A DNA stretch of 64,000 nt from Phormidium tenue FACHB-1052 (GTDB lineage Bacteria > Cyanobacteriota > Cyanobacteriia > Phormidesmidales > Phormidesmidaceae): positions 372,001 through 436,000 of the forward strand of contig NZ_JACJQN010000002.1 of NCBI RefSeq assembly GCF_014696675.1. The letters run 5' to 3'. The translations under genes and the position numbers were made by a program. This document shows, piece after piece, positions 1 to 9,368 of the stretch. Each line of letters begins with the position of its first letter. The stretch's first letter is position 1. The notes under the pieces were generated by a model, which worked only from the letters and a program-made list of their open reading frames with translations, was not told the DNA's origin and ran no database searches.

Positions 1-2
1 CC

Positions 3-653
3 GCCGAGGGGCGCGATGAGCTAGTCAAGCAGGTGCGAGCCAAAATCGACGAGCTGGGCATTCAATACATCTATTACCAGTTCATTTCCGTGACGGGGCG
101 CATTGTGGGTAAGGGCATCCCCGCCGACTATTGGGAGGTCACTGCCGAGAAAGGCTTTCAGCTGGTCTATGGGGCCACCGCTAACCTGGCAATGAATCGC
201 CACAGCCAGTACCTCGGCTACGGCCCCGAAGCGGCAGAGCTAGTCGTCATCCCCGACCCCGAAACTTTCTGCCAACTGCGGTGGGATCAGCGGGTGGCGC
301 GGGTCTACTGCGTCTGCTTCCGCAACCGCGAAGAGGAGGAAGACGCAGCGGCATTTTTGACGGGCGACTGTCGGGGCAACCTCAAGCGCATTCATGCCGA
401 GTTTCAGGCCAAACATGGGCTACAGCTACGCCACGGCTGCGAACCGGAGATGATGTGGCTCAAAAAGGGGCCAGACGGCAAGCCCGACGTGGGTGAAGCC
501 CTCGACTGTCTCGCCACCGACGAGGTGATTCAGTCAGCGCTGCCGGGAGAAATGTACCGCATCTTTGACCAGTACAAGCGCGACGAGTGGGAGCGGTTTT
601 TGGCCACCACCACTAACTGGGATATGGAGAACTATTTAGACTGCCTACCCTAG
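3..653 (+). pseudogene. glutamine synthetase-like protein, 5' partial and internally deleted
   Basis: The reading frame is open to the window edge, so the true N-terminus lies outside; an internal GTG at 33 is not a convincing start. The first ~160 visible residues match the N-terminal beta-grasp half of a glutamine-synthetase-like family (YIYYQFISVTGRIVGKGIP, then YGATANL and GCEPEMMWLK). The last ~45 residues match the extreme C-terminus of the same family (LPGEMYRIFDQYKRDEWERF). These two parts meet in frame near residue 160. The usual ~450-500 aa enzyme carries the ATP, metal and glutamate sites between them, and that central barrel is absent. I infer an in-frame deletion of roughly 250 codons that leaves no catalytic activity. 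A mis-assembly or a deliberately small paralogue are alternatives. No partner gene is visible. Confidence 0.7.
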
Positions 654-704
654 TACCGCTACACGGAGTGCAAAATGCAAAATTCAAAGGGAAAAATTCT
701 TAGG
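650..704 (+). repeat. interspersed short repeat, copy 1
   Basis: This stretch starts with CTAGTACCGCT and ends with AATTCAAAGGGAAAAAT followed by TCTTAGG. The same two blocks recur at 6394-6434, closer together. It overlaps the stop codon of the glutamine-synthetase-like gene. Function is unknown. Confidence 0.5.
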
Positions 705-986
705 GTAGAGGTGTTTCAAGCATGTTGAACAGTCAGGTCATTTTTGCTGCTGCGTACTAGTCGTTTCTGGCTTTCTAGGTTATGTGCAAAAGTGCCAATT
801 CCCCCATACTTTTCTCCACTGAAGAAAGCATGAGGGAACTGGTTAATCAGGGCTATGGACTTGCTTGGATTTGATTTTTGCCAGGGCTAATGTGAACGGG
901 CCTGGGCTGTAAGAGTGATCTAGGAGAGCGATCGCATCACCCTACCGCAAAGCACTCCTCTGGGTTCAAATTGCTGCCAAAAACGC
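654..986. other. intergenic region, no gene seen
   Basis: This 333-bp gap holds most of repeat copy 1 and a HIP1-like site near 930. I see no supported coding frame, RNA gene or clear terminator. It separates the glutamine-synthetase remnant from the convergent rhodanese-fold gene. Confidence 0.5.
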
Positions 987-1544
987 TTAATCCTTGAGCG
1001 GCGACGAAAAAGCGTAGACGCCTTCGGTGGGGCCACCAACGGCCTTCCATGCCGAAAGCCCACCCTGCAATACAGCTACACTGCCATAGCCCGCTTGACG
1101 GAGCTGGCTAGCGGCGTTGTCAGCGCTGTCGCCATAGATGTAGATATCACGCTTGTGCTCTAGGGCATTTTCAGCATTGCCTAGAAGCTGTTCAACGGGC
1201 ATGGGCACAGCGCCAGTAATCCGCTCGTTGTTAAAGTCTTCTCGGCTGCGCACGTCGATAATCGTCAGGGCTGGCTCGCCCCATTGCAGGCGCTTAAGCA
1301 GTTCTTCGGCAGGGGCTTGGTTAGCCGACATCGCGGGAGGCTTGGGCAAGGGCTTAGTTACTGTAGCCTTAGCCGATTCAACCTGATCAGAAACTTCATG
1401 GGACGCATCATCGGCTTTGCGCGCAAATTCTTCGGTTTTCTCAGGAACTTGGCCGACAGCGTTTCCTGCTTGCTCAGTCAGGCTTTGAGCTTGGTCGGCA
1501 GTCTGATTAGCAAAATTATCGGCTTGCTCAGAAAAATTAGTCAT
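987..1544 (-). CDS. rhodanese-fold protein without catalytic cysteine
   Basis: The 185-aa protein has two parts. Residues 1-62 are polar and Ala/Gln/Glu-rich with a heptad-like pattern (SEQADNFANQTADQAQSL), resembling stress or LEA-like helices. Residues 75-175 form a rhodanese domain with the entry motif IIDVRSREDF and the C-terminal GGLSAW. Active rhodaneses carry Cys at the start of the loop after the central strand; here the strand IYIY (134-137) is followed by Gly138, so sulfur transfer is unlikely. Such inactive domains often bind proteins or act as regulators. No signal peptide or membrane segment is seen, so a cytosolic location is likely. The gene stands alone, and the partner is unknown. 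Confidence 0.75.
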   Translation of the reverse strand: MTNFSEQADNFANQTADQAQSLTEQAGNAVGQVPEKTEEFARKADDASHEVSDQVESAKATVTKPLPKPPAMSANQAPAEELLKRLQWGEPALTIIDVRSREDFNNERITGAVPMPVEQLLGNAENALEHKRDIYIYGDSADNAASQLRQAGYGSVAVLQGGLSAWKAVGGPTEGVYAFSSPLKD

Positions 1545-2548
1545 AGATTACCTCTATCAGCATCAATGACTTCAAGCTACTGGGTGGGAATCAAAATCTC
1601 ATCCACCAGCGGGCATAATCCCCAAAAAAGCCGCTAACCGCCAACCGGCATATATTCTTTCTTGAACAAAAAAGTTATCAAGGTGGAGTTTCAGACAAGT
1701 CATCTCTTTCCAATTCGTTGCCAGGCAAGGCATTGTCGATATTCTTGCTGTCAACATAAATTCAAAAATATTTGTGCAGTTGTTTTAACTTTGATGGTTT
1801 TCTGAGTCAAATGGAGTAGAAAGCTTGCTGCAATATCTCGCTTGAGAAAGAGTTTTTAAGCATCAATGGTTAGTGATTTTAACTATGGTGAGGCTATTTT
1901 CTAAAGATGAGCAAATGGTATTGGGCGCTACCCGACTAACCTGCTGTTCGATTGGGTTAGCAGCTAAGAATCTATTTTCTCAGTGGGTTTGACACGAGCC
2001 AAGCCATCCTTTTAATGACTGACGCGTTGGCTGTAGGACTGGCTTGCTAAGGGCGCGATCGCCCCTCTACCCTTAATCCACTCAAGCGTAAACAATAGTG
2101 AATGAGGTGTTGAGGTCAGGCCTGGTAGGACGACAAACAAAATTGATTCTTGCCGGGAGTGCCGCGCGAACCGCTTCGCCCTACGCGATCGATTTTGGGC
2201 ACCGTGGAAGCCGATGACGAGCTGCGGCTGCTAGCGGCCCAGGAGCCCCCTACGATCGCTCCGGCAGGGCCGCCACCGCTGATAGCGCAGCTCAACACCT
2301 ATGGCTACTCATCCCAAACCGTTAGAGAGCAAAACCTGCTCCAAACCTAGGATCGTTAGAATTGCGTAGATTCCATGGAAAAACTTGCTTATTTTGCGAA
2401 CCGTTGCGAAGAATAAAGATTGGTGAATTCAGTTCACCAGTTTCCGGGGGGTTATCAAGTTTGCTGACCAGCCTGGGCTTAATATGGCTTTTAAATGTCT
2501 CTTTACGTCACGTCGTTCCAGTTTCCCTAACATTGTGGTTGTCTTCCT
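1545..2548. other. 1-kb intergenic region without supported gene
   Basis: The first half (about 1640-1930) is AT-rich, unlike the neighbours. A HIP1-centred GGGCGCGATCGCCC palindrome lies near 2051-2064. Open frames at 2150-2350 and 2362-2643 lack convincing starts, ribosome-binding sites or recognisable content. The region probably holds the promoters of the two flanking divergent genes, but I could not place them. Confidence 0.4.
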
Positions 2549-3571
2549 ATGGTGACAGACTGCTCGGTATCGACCAGCCTGAAAGTGGGCCGTCCAGAAA
2601 AAATTGGTGCTCTAGACAGGGCCGAAGTGCTTTCTCTGTCTGAAGTTTGGGCAAAGAAATATATCAAAGACCTGCATCGTCAAGATCAGGTGCTCCTGAG
2701 CTTAGATGAGTCCCAATCTAGACCGGATGTTGCCCAAAAGCTCGTCGATATCCTGCGCTCTATCAGCGCTCGAGCCTGGAATAAAACGGAAACGCTACTG
2801 TCCCACGAAGTTCGTCGGCACCAGATTAGCCCTAGCCTAATTGACCCCTGGATCATTTCCAAAGATGTGCATTCGGTCTACGAAGAAGCGCTGGCGGCCT
2901 ACGCCAAGGGGGTAACACCTCAACGGTTTTCGGTGGCGGCCTCCAAGCAGTTGGGCGCGATTCGCCAAACCCACACGGCGGTAGACCCGAGGGTGATTGG
3001 GTTTGTCAGCATGCAGTTTCACTACTGCGGTCAGATGCTCTCGGCGGAAGCCCCTGAGGCCGAGCAATCGACCCTGCAAAGCTACTTTAAGGTGGTTGAC
3101 GATCTGTTGTATATGCCGCTGCACCGGGCCTACGCCGCTGCCGCGAACTACGACTATGATGACCCACGGTTAGAGACGGTGCGGCTAGCCCTGCCAGCCA
3201 CCAACCGCATTGCTAAGAGCATTGTGAATCAAGTAATTGCGCTGTGCCCTGACTACACGAGCTACACAGGGCCACTCGGCGCGGCCACAGTGCGCACCTC
3301 CAGCGTTCGCGATGTGGAGATGTTTCAGATTTATCTGTGGACTTGCATGCTAGAGAACAACATCGCGGCGATCGCCCAGGAGCTATTCCCCCTCTGCGTC
3401 ATGCTGTACCCCACGCTCAAGGTGAACTGGGGCCTCGTGCGGCTGATGGTCAACCTGCTTGACCAAGAACTGTCGGCCTGCGTCGGCGAGAACCATGTCA
3501 AGCACTACGAACCACACTACACTGCCATGCTGAAGATGTTTTCGCCCTCTACGTTTCCGGAGCCCGTTTAG
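2549..3571 (+). CDS. conserved hypothetical protein, 340 aa
   Basis: I do not recognise a named domain. The protein is soluble and mainly helical by composition, with no signal peptide or membrane segment. The N-terminal ~45 residues are polar. The centre contains VSMQFHYCGQML and a stretch of Tyr/Asp (NYDYDDPRLETVRLALP). The C-terminal third is rich in Leu/Met/Cys (LWTCMLENNIAAIAQELFPL). Codon use and GC match the core genes around it, and the frame is uninterrupted, so it is a real gene. The ATG at 2549 is the first in-frame start; a later start around residue 20-25 is possible. It converges on gpsA with only 9 bp between the stops. Function is unknown. Confidence 0.75.
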   Translation: MVTDCSVSTSLKVGRPEKIGALDRAEVLSLSEVWAKKYIKDLHRQDQVLLSLDESQSRPDVAQKLVDILRSISARAWNKTETLLSHEVRRHQISPSLIDPWIISKDVHSVYEEALAAYAKGVTPQRFSVAASKQLGAIRQTHTAVDPRVIGFVSMQFHYCGQMLSAEAPEAEQSTLQSYFKVVDDLLYMPLHRAYAAAANYDYDDPRLETVRLALPATNRIAKSIVNQVIALCPDYTSYTGPLGAATVRTSSVRDVEMFQIYLWTCMLENNIAAIAQELFPLCVMLYPTLKVNWGLVRLMVNLLDQELSACVGENHVKHYEPHYTAMLKMFSPSTFPEPV

Positions 3572-3580
3572 AGAAACAAC

Positions 3581-4570
3581 TCAGTCGCACTGCAAGACCT
3601 CTTGATAGTCTTCGGCCTTGAGCTTGCGTTCCATCAGGGCGGCGACAGCTTCGGCGGCTGAGATGTCTCCCTTGAGCAGCAAATACACCTGCTGAGAAAT
3701 CGGCGCGGAAAGCTGCTCTCGCTGGGCAATATCGTGGAGCACGTAGGCAGTGTTGACGCCCTCGGCGGTGCTGCCCAATTCTTCTAGAATTTGTCCTAAA
3801 GATTTTCCCTGGGCGAGGCCGTAGCCCACCCGATAGTTGCGGCTGAGGGCGCTGGTGCAGGTGGCCAGCATATCCCCCAGACCCGAGAGGCCCAAGAAGG
3901 TTTCTGGCTGGCCGCCCAAGTGGGTGCCAATGCGCATAACCTCCGGCAGGGCGCGGGTGATCAGGGCCGATCGCGCGTTAGAACCCAGCTTGAGCCCTTC
4001 GCAGACCCCGACGGCGATCGCCACCACATTCTTGAGCGTGCCGCCCAGCTCGGCCCCCAGAGGGTCGGTGCTGGTGTAGGTGCGAAAGTGGTCAGAGGCA
4101 AACACGTGCTGCACGGCCTCGGCGGCGGTTTCGTTGGCGCAGGCAATCACCGTAGCAGCGGGCAGCCCGGCCTCGATTTCCTTAGAGAGGTTGGGGCCAG
4201 AGAGCACGGTCACTGCGTGGTGGGGAAACGCCTGCTGAAAAATGACCGAGGGCGTCAGGGTGGTCTCGGGGTCAAAGCCCTTGGTCGCCGTCATCAGCAC
4301 CGTGGTTTCAGGAATATCCAGCGCTTTGAGCTGGGTGACCAGATTCAGCACCCCTTTCATGGAGATGGCCGACAAAATTACCTCCGCCCCAGCGACGGCA
4401 TTTGCTAGAGAAACGCTGCCCGATCGCGACCACAGACGCACGGTGTGGTGGTTGGTAGCGGCAATGTGGGCCAAAGCACTGCCCCAGGCTCCAGATCCCA
4501 AAATGGCGAGGGTGATCGGGCGGTTTTTGTAGGTGGCGATGGTTTGCTGAGCGGCTGGGGCGACGGGCAT
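3581..4570 (-). CDS. gpsA: NAD(P)H-dependent glycerol-3-phosphate dehydrogenase
   Basis: The enzyme reduces dihydroxyacetone phosphate to sn-glycerol-3-phosphate, the backbone for glycerolipids, in the cytosol. At 329 aa it has the usual length. The Rossmann loop G25-S-G27-AW-G30 follows a first strand (ITLAILGSG). The family motifs VLSGPNLSKEI, LKNVVAIAVG (catalytic Lys) and the GLGDMLATC block are present in order. A ~17-residue lead precedes the first strand, which is slightly long; the ATG at 4570 is the only good start. It lies downstream of glpD on the same strand, but 110 bp with a large A/T hairpin separates them, so cotranscription is uncertain. Confidence 0.95.
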   Translation of the reverse strand: MPVAPAAQQTIATYKNRPITLAILGSGAWGSALAHIAATNHHTVRLWSRSGSVSLANAVAGAEVILSAISMKGVLNLVTQLKALDIPETTVLMTATKGFDPETTLTPSVIFQQAFPHHAVTVLSGPNLSKEIEAGLPAATVIACANETAAEAVQHVFASDHFRTYTSTDPLGAELGGTLKNVVAIAVGVCEGLKLGSNARSALITRALPEVMRIGTHLGGQPETFLGLSGLGDMLATCTSALSRNYRVGYGLAQGKSLGQILEELGSTAEGVNTAYVLHDIAQREQLSAPISQQVYLLLKGDISAAEAVAALMERKLKAEDYQEVLQCD

Positions 4571-4592
4571 GGGGGTGGGGGGTGTAGGGGGG

Positions 4593-4674
4593 AAGTTTTG
4601 AATTTTGAGTGTTTAGTTTTGAGTTTCTGTCCTGTGACGTTAATTCAAAACTTAAAATTCAAAACTCAAAACTT
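4593..4674. repeat. long imperfect inverted repeat between glpD and gpsA
   Basis: A left arm of the type AAGTTTTGAATTTTGAG (4593 on) faces a right arm ending CAAAACTCAAAACTT (to 4674). Together they form a long A/T-rich hairpin about 80 nt across. It lies just beyond the glpD stop and may end glpD transcription. Similar TTTTGAATTTTGAG tracts are common cyanobacterial intergenic repeats. Confidence 0.6.
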
Positions 4675-4680
4675 TCTTGA

Positions 4681-6348
4681 CTATGCGGTCTGCAACGACG
4701 CCCTCTCCTGCCCCAGCGCATAGTCGGGGATGCAGTTGGCGGCCATGAACTGGTGGTAGGCGCGGATGTTGCGATCGCACAGCTCTTCACTCCATCCACA
4801 ATACTCCTGTAGCACCTGGGCCACCACCGGTAATGCCTCGAAGCCGTAGTTGTGGTGCATGGCTACAGTGGTGCGGCGGCGCAGAATATCGACGAACGTA
4901 TGGGCCAGTTCGGTCTGCACCGCAAACACAATCTGGGCCTGGATGTCGGGGGCGTAGCCGACGATGGGCTGGGCCAGGGCCGGGTGGCGATCGACTAGCG
5001 CTAGCAGGTCGCCCGTGCGAGCGCCGTAGAGGTTGATCAGGTGGTCAAGGCTGGGAAGGTGGGGGTGGTAGCGATCGCGCCATTCGCCCACCCTGGGGTC
5101 GTCGAGCAGCAGGGCTCCGGGCAGGGGGCGATCGTGGGTGGGGCAGGCAGGCACCGCCTCACCGCGCTGGCGAAAGGCGGCATCCACCAGCTCTTCGCCC
5201 ACCTGACGATGGGTGGTGAGCTTGCCGCCAATCAGCGAGATCAGATTCTTGGCCCCCTCCTGACTGTGGTCGTGCAGAATGTGGGCGCGGGTAATGCTGC
5301 CGGTCTTTTTGCCCTCGGCGTAGGGTAAGGGCCGCACCCCGGCGTAGGTAAAGCGCACGTCCTCCCGAGTCAGGTGAGCGGCGGGCAGCACGGCGTTCGT
5401 TTCCTTGAGCAGGTAGTCGATCTCGGCATCGTCGGTCTTGACCTGATCCAGGGAGCCTGTGTAGCGTTCATCGGTGGTGCCAATTAGGTACTGGCCCAGC
5501 CAGGGCAAAATGAAAAAGGGCCGTCCGTCTGACTTGGCTTCGACATAGAGAGCGGAGTCGGGCGCACCGGGGAAGGCATCGACAATGATGTGGCTGCCCT
5601 TGGTGCCGCCAATCTTGCGGTTTTGGCTGACCGGCGACTGGCTGAGGCCGCACACCTCGTCCACCCAGGGGCCAGAGGTGTTGACGACTACGGTGCGATC
5701 GTGGGTCGTTACAGCAAAAGAGTCGCCGCTGAGCCCGTCGCGGCAGGTCAACCCGGTAATGCGCTGCTCGCTGAGGTGAATGTCTTCGACCTGGGCATAG
5801 TTGAGCACCGTGGCCCCGGCCTGCTGGGCATCGAGAATATTTTCTAAGCACAGCCGCTCGGCGTACTCGGCTTGGCCGTCGTAGTATTGGGCGGCCCCCG
5901 CCAGCCCATCGGCGTCGATGGCGCGAAATAGCTGCCGGGTGCTGCGGCGCGACAGCATGCGGTGGTTGGGTAGCGACTTGTCGTAGCTGAGCAGGTCGTA
6001 GAGCACCATGCCCGCTTGAACGATGCGGTAGCTGCGCGCGCCGCCGCGATAGATGGGAATCGTCAGCAGCAATGGTTTGACCAGATGGGGGGCATTGCGT
6101 AGCAGCACCTCGCGCTCGTGGAGCGACTCACGCACTAGGTCAAACTCAAAGTATTCCAAATATCGCAGCCCGCCGTGGATGAGGCGGCTCGACCAGCTGG
6201 TGGTGCCGCCACCAAAGTCACCCTTCTCAAGCAGAATGGTGCGTAATCCGCGCAGGGCCGCATCGCGTGCTGTGGCGGCACCGTTGATACCGCCGCCAAT
6301 CACAATCAAGTCGAAGGGCTGGCTGGTGAGGGCTTGCAGGTCGCGCAT
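4681..6348 (-). CDS. glpD: FAD-dependent glycerol-3-phosphate dehydrogenase
   Basis: The enzyme oxidises glycerol-3-phosphate to dihydroxyacetone phosphate and passes electrons to quinone at the membrane. The 555-aa protein has the FAD-binding fold G18-G-G20-IN-G23 after DLIVI, then the family block TTSWSSRLIHGGLRYLE, and later VVVNTSGPWVD and TKGSHIIVD. The C-terminal DAO_C-type domain (about 385-530) contains LYGARTGDLL. It works opposite to gpsA, so the pair could run a glycerol-3-phosphate shuttle or allow glycerol use. No glpK or glpF lies nearby. The ATG at 6348 places the FAD strand at the usual distance from the N-terminus. Confidence 0.95.
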   Translation of the reverse strand: MRDLQALTSQPFDLIVIGGGINGAATARDAALRGLRTILLEKGDFGGGTTSWSSRLIHGGLRYLEYFEFDLVRESLHEREVLLRNAPHLVKPLLLTIPIYRGGARSYRIVQAGMVLYDLLSYDKSLPNHRMLSRRSTRQLFRAIDADGLAGAAQYYDGQAEYAERLCLENILDAQQAGATVLNYAQVEDIHLSEQRITGLTCRDGLSGDSFAVTTHDRTVVVNTSGPWVDEVCGLSQSPVSQNRKIGGTKGSHIIVDAFPGAPDSALYVEAKSDGRPFFILPWLGQYLIGTTDERYTGSLDQVKTDDAEIDYLLKETNAVLPAAHLTREDVRFTYAGVRPLPYAEGKKTGSITRAHILHDHSQEGAKNLISLIGGKLTTHRQVGEELVDAAFRQRGEAVPACPTHDRPLPGALLLDDPRVGEWRDRYHPHLPSLDHLINLYGARTGDLLALVDRHPALAQPIVGYAPDIQAQIVFAVQTELAHTFVDILRRRTTVAMHHNYGFEALPVVAQVLQEYCGWSEELCDRNIRAYHQFMAANCIPDYALGQERASLQTA

Positions 6349-6815
6349 GAATTTTGAGGGGTCGGGGTTTGCGATCGCCAGTAAGACAGTTTTCTAGTAC
6401 CGCTGCGCTGAATTCAAAGGGAAAAATCCTCAGGCAGGGTTGCCACATTGGGGAAACAGTCGCTCAAGCGGGCTGTTTATGTACGTAGCCAGTCTAGATA
6501 TCTGGCCCTAGGCCAACAACTGCCCAGGGGCATAGGCCTATGCCTAGGGAGAGATGCAGGGCAAGATTCTATGATCTTTGTGAGTATTGCTGGGGCATTT
6601 GAAGGCGCTAATGGGCAAAGCAGTGGCGGTTTACGGCTAAAGCCATTGCTCAATTATTCCTTTAACCCGCACCAAACGGGGAATTGCGAGGTTCTGGCCT
6701 TGGCAAAATTTGAGCCACTGGGAAGCGCCGGTTCGATTTTTCGTTAAGCAGGGAGATACGCAGGAGAGAAGGGGCTTGGTAGTCTAGATCCACTACTGCC
6801 CCTAGCGTTGCGCCC
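6349..6815. other. intergenic region between glpD and ctaA
   Basis: This 467-bp region separates divergent genes and should hold both promoters. It contains repeat copy 2 (6394-6434). A 99-codon open frame at 6448-6747 has no recognisable content or ribosome-binding site and is not called. No metal-responsive operator could be identified by eye. Confidence 0.4.
6394..6434 (+). repeat. interspersed short repeat, copy 2
   Basis: The blocks CTAGTACCGCT and GAATTCAAAGGGAAAAAT, then CCTCAGG, match copy 1 at 650-704 with about 13 bases fewer between them. It lies in the glpD upstream region. Confidence 0.5.
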
Positions 6816-9197
6816 ATGCAAGTTCTTTCGCCTCAGACCACTGCTTCAGAAACAGAGCTAGAGCCATCTAGCCGCCAGACCGTGGTGCTCAACATCAGCG
6901 GCATGAAATGTGCCGGGTGCGTGCGGGCCGTCGAAAATCGCCTGGCCCAGGTGGCAGGGGTGCGATCGGCCACAGTCAACCTGGTGACCGAGGTGGCGGT
7001 GGTCGAGACCGAGGCTGGCGTGGTGAGCGCCGACCAGTTGGCCGACCAGGTAACTCAGGCGGGCTTTGCGGCAACGCCCAGAGCCACCGATGGCGACGGC
7101 GATGATCTGACAGCCTGGGTCGAAGCCAAGCGGGCCGAGCAGCAGCAGCAGGGGCAGCGGCTAGGGGTGGCGATCGCCCTGCTCATCCTCTCTACCATTG
7201 GCCACCTGAACCACTTCGGCTGGCTGACGATTCCTGTGCTCAGCGACCTGTGGTTCCACGCCATTTTGGCGACGGTGACGCTGGCGTTTCCGTCGCGGGA
7301 AATTTTGGTGGATGGCTGGGCCGGTATGCGGCGGCTGGCTCCCAACATGAATACGCTGGTGGCTCTGGGCAGCGTCAGCGCCTACCTGGCTAGCGTGGTG
7401 GCGCTGGTGTTCCCCGGGCTGGGCTGGGAGTGCTTTTTTGAAGAGCCGGTGATGCTGCTGGCGTTTATTTTGCTGGGTCGCACTCTGGAGCAGCGGGCGC
7501 GGTACCAGGCAGCAGATGCGCTGCGATCGCTGGTCGAACTCCAGCCCGCCGTGGCCCGGCTGATCTCAAACCCCGCCACCGCTGGGGTTGCCCAAACTGG
7601 CGTCGAGGTGCCCGCCCGCTGTGTACAGGTGGGCGAGTGGGTGCAGGTGCTGCCCGGTGAGAAAATTTCTGCCGATGGGACGGTGGTCTCTGGCCAGAGC
7701 ACTGTAGATGAGTCGATGCTGACCGGCGAGTCGATGCCCGTGCTGAAGCAGCCCGGCGATGGGGTGACGGCGGGGACTGTTAATCAAAGTGGGGCGATCG
7801 CCCTGCAAGTCACCGGCACCGGCCAAAACACCGTGCTGGCCCAGATGATTCGCTTGGTAGAAACGGCCCAGAGCCGCAAAGCCCCCATCCAGCGGCTGGC
7901 CGACCTGATCTCGGGCTACTTCACCTACGGGGTGATGTCTCTGGCCACACTCACCTTTCTGTTTTGGTACTTCATTGGCCTGCACCACTGGCCTCAGGTG
8001 ATGCACTCGGCCCTAGGCATGGCCCACATGGGTCACACCATGACCTACACCTCCTCGACCCTGCTGGTGAGTCTGAAGCTAGCGATCGCGGTGATGGTCG
8101 TCGCTTGCCCCTGTGCCCTGGGACTGGCCACCCCCACCGCCATTCTGGTTGGTTCTGGGCTGGGGGCCGAGCGCGGCCTGCTGATTCGTGGCGGCGACAG
8201 CCTCGAAACCATCCACCACCTCGACACGGTAGTCTTCGACAAAACCGGCACCCTCACCCTGGGTCAGCCCACCGTCACAGCCATCCACGTCCTTGCCGAG
8301 GGGCTGAGCGAGGCCGACATTGTGCAGCTCGCCGCCACGGTCGAAAGCGGCACCCGCCACCCCCTGGCCAAGGCCATTCACCAGGCGGCAACCGCGCGAG
8401 AACTCGACCTGGTGCAAGCCGACGAGTTTGATACTCACCCCGGCCTCGGCGTCGCCGCTCAAATCACCTGGCAAGACACCGTGCAGCCCTGCGCCCTGGG
8501 CAACCAGCAGTGGATGACCCAGCGAGAGATGGTGCTGGATGCCAATGTGCAAGACCGAGCGAAGGCGCTGGCGGAAGCGGGACAGACGGTGGTGTATGTG
8601 GCGTTAGGAGATGCTGTAGTGGGGCTGGTGGCGATCGCCGATCAACTGCGCCCCGACGCCGCCGCCGTTGTCAAAAACCTGCAAGATCAGGGACTCCAGG
8701 TGCGGGTGCTGACGGGCGATAGAAAGGAAGTGGCAGAGGCGATCGCGGCCCAACTCCACCTCAACCCCAGCCAGGTCACTGCCGAAGTTTCTCCCCAGGG
8801 CAAGGTTGACGCGATTCGCCAGCTCCAGGCCGAGGGGCACACCGTAGCGCTGATGGGCGACGGTATAAATGATGCGCCTGCGATCGCCCAGGCTGATGTC
8901 GGCATCAGCCTCCACTCCGGCACCGACATTGCCATGGAAACCGCCGATGTCATTCTCATGGGCGACCACCTCTCGGGCCTGCTCGAAACCCTCACCCTCA
9001 GCCGCGCCACCTTCAACAAAATTCGCCAAAATCTGGCCTGGGCGTTTGCCTACAACCTGGTGGCAATTCCCCTAGCCGCCGGGGTGCTGCTGCCCACTGC
9101 CGGAGTTAGCCTCAGCCCCGCAGCAGCAGGAGGCATGATGGCGTTTAGCTCAGTGGCAGTAGTGGTCAACTCCTTACTGCTGCGCCAAGGTTGCTAG
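6816..9197 (+). CDS. ctaA: copper-translocating P1B-type ATPase, CtaA-like
   Basis: This membrane pump moves Cu(I) using ATP. The 793-aa protein has an N-terminal heavy-metal-associated domain with C32-A-G-C35 in ISGMKCAGC. About eight membrane segments follow, including the metal-binding C431-P-C433 in [13 protein letters not shown]. The phosphorylation site is D475-KTGTLT, and the hinge GDGINDAPA is present. An extra-membrane loop before the CPC helix is rich in His and Met ([18 protein letters not shown]) and may collect copper. The GMKCAGC form resembles cyanobacterial CtaA (plasma membrane, toward plastocyanin and oxidase) more than thylakoid PacS, but I cannot exclude PacS or another P1B paralogue. 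No copper chaperone or CsoR-like gene is adjacent. Confidence 0.9.
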   Translation: MQVLSPQTTASETELEPSSRQTVVLNISGMKCAGCVRAVENRLAQVAGVRSATVNLVTEVAVVETEAGVVSADQLADQVTQAGFAATPRATDGDGDDLTAWVEAKRAEQQQQGQRLGVAIALLILSTIGHLNHFGWLTIPVLSDLWFHAILATVTLAFPSREILVDGWAGMRRLAPNMNTLVALGSVSAYLASVVALVFPGLGWECFFEEPVMLLAFILLGRTLEQRARYQAADALRSLVELQPAVARLISNPATAGVAQTGVEVPARCVQVGEWVQVLPGEKISADGTVVSGQSTVDESMLTGESMPVLKQPGDGVTAGTVNQSGAIALQVTGTGQNTVLAQMIRLVETAQSRKAPIQRLADLISGYFTYGVMSLATLTFLFWYFIGLHHWPQVMHSALGMAHMGHTMTYTSSTLLVSLKLAIAVMVVACPCALGLATPTAILVGSGLGAERGLLIRGGDSLETIHHLDTVVFDKTGTLTLGQPTVTAIHVLAEGLSEADIVQLAATVESGTRHPLAKAIHQAATARELDLVQADEFDTHPGLGVAAQITWQDTVQPCALGNQQWMTQREMVLDANVQDRAKALAEAGQTVVYVALGDAVVGLVAIADQLRPDAAAVVKNLQDQGLQVRVLTGDRKEVAEAIAAQLHLNPSQVTAEVSPQGKVDAIRQLQAEGHTVALMGDGINDAPAIAQADVGISLHSGTDIAMETADVILMGDHLSGLLETLTLSRATFNKIRQNLAWAFAYNLVAIPLAAGVLLPTAGVSLSPAAAGGMMAFSSVAVVVNSLLLRQGC

Positions 9198-9368
9198 GAG
9201 GGCGTTTGAAAAGTCCCATAGGGTAGCCTGAACTACCTTGACCACCGAGGAACTACTACGAAGGAATGAGGGTTTTAAGGATCAAGGTTATCCGTACAGG
9301 TAACTTTTGTTGCTCAATCTGACCCTTTTAAAACATCCTCTAAAACGTTATAGCTGTGGTCATCTAGG

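Noticed and set aside
2150-2643. Two short open frames before the 340-aa gene
   Set aside because: They start on rare codons or lack a ribosome-binding site, and their products have no domain-like pattern.
3920-4408. 162-codon frame antisense to gpsA
   Set aside because: High GC opens long frames on the opposite strand; gpsA is clear and the antisense product is low in hydrophobic pattern.
6448-6747. 99-codon open frame upstream of ctaA
   Set aside because: It has no ribosome-binding site, no recognisable motif, and composition like its intergenic surroundings.
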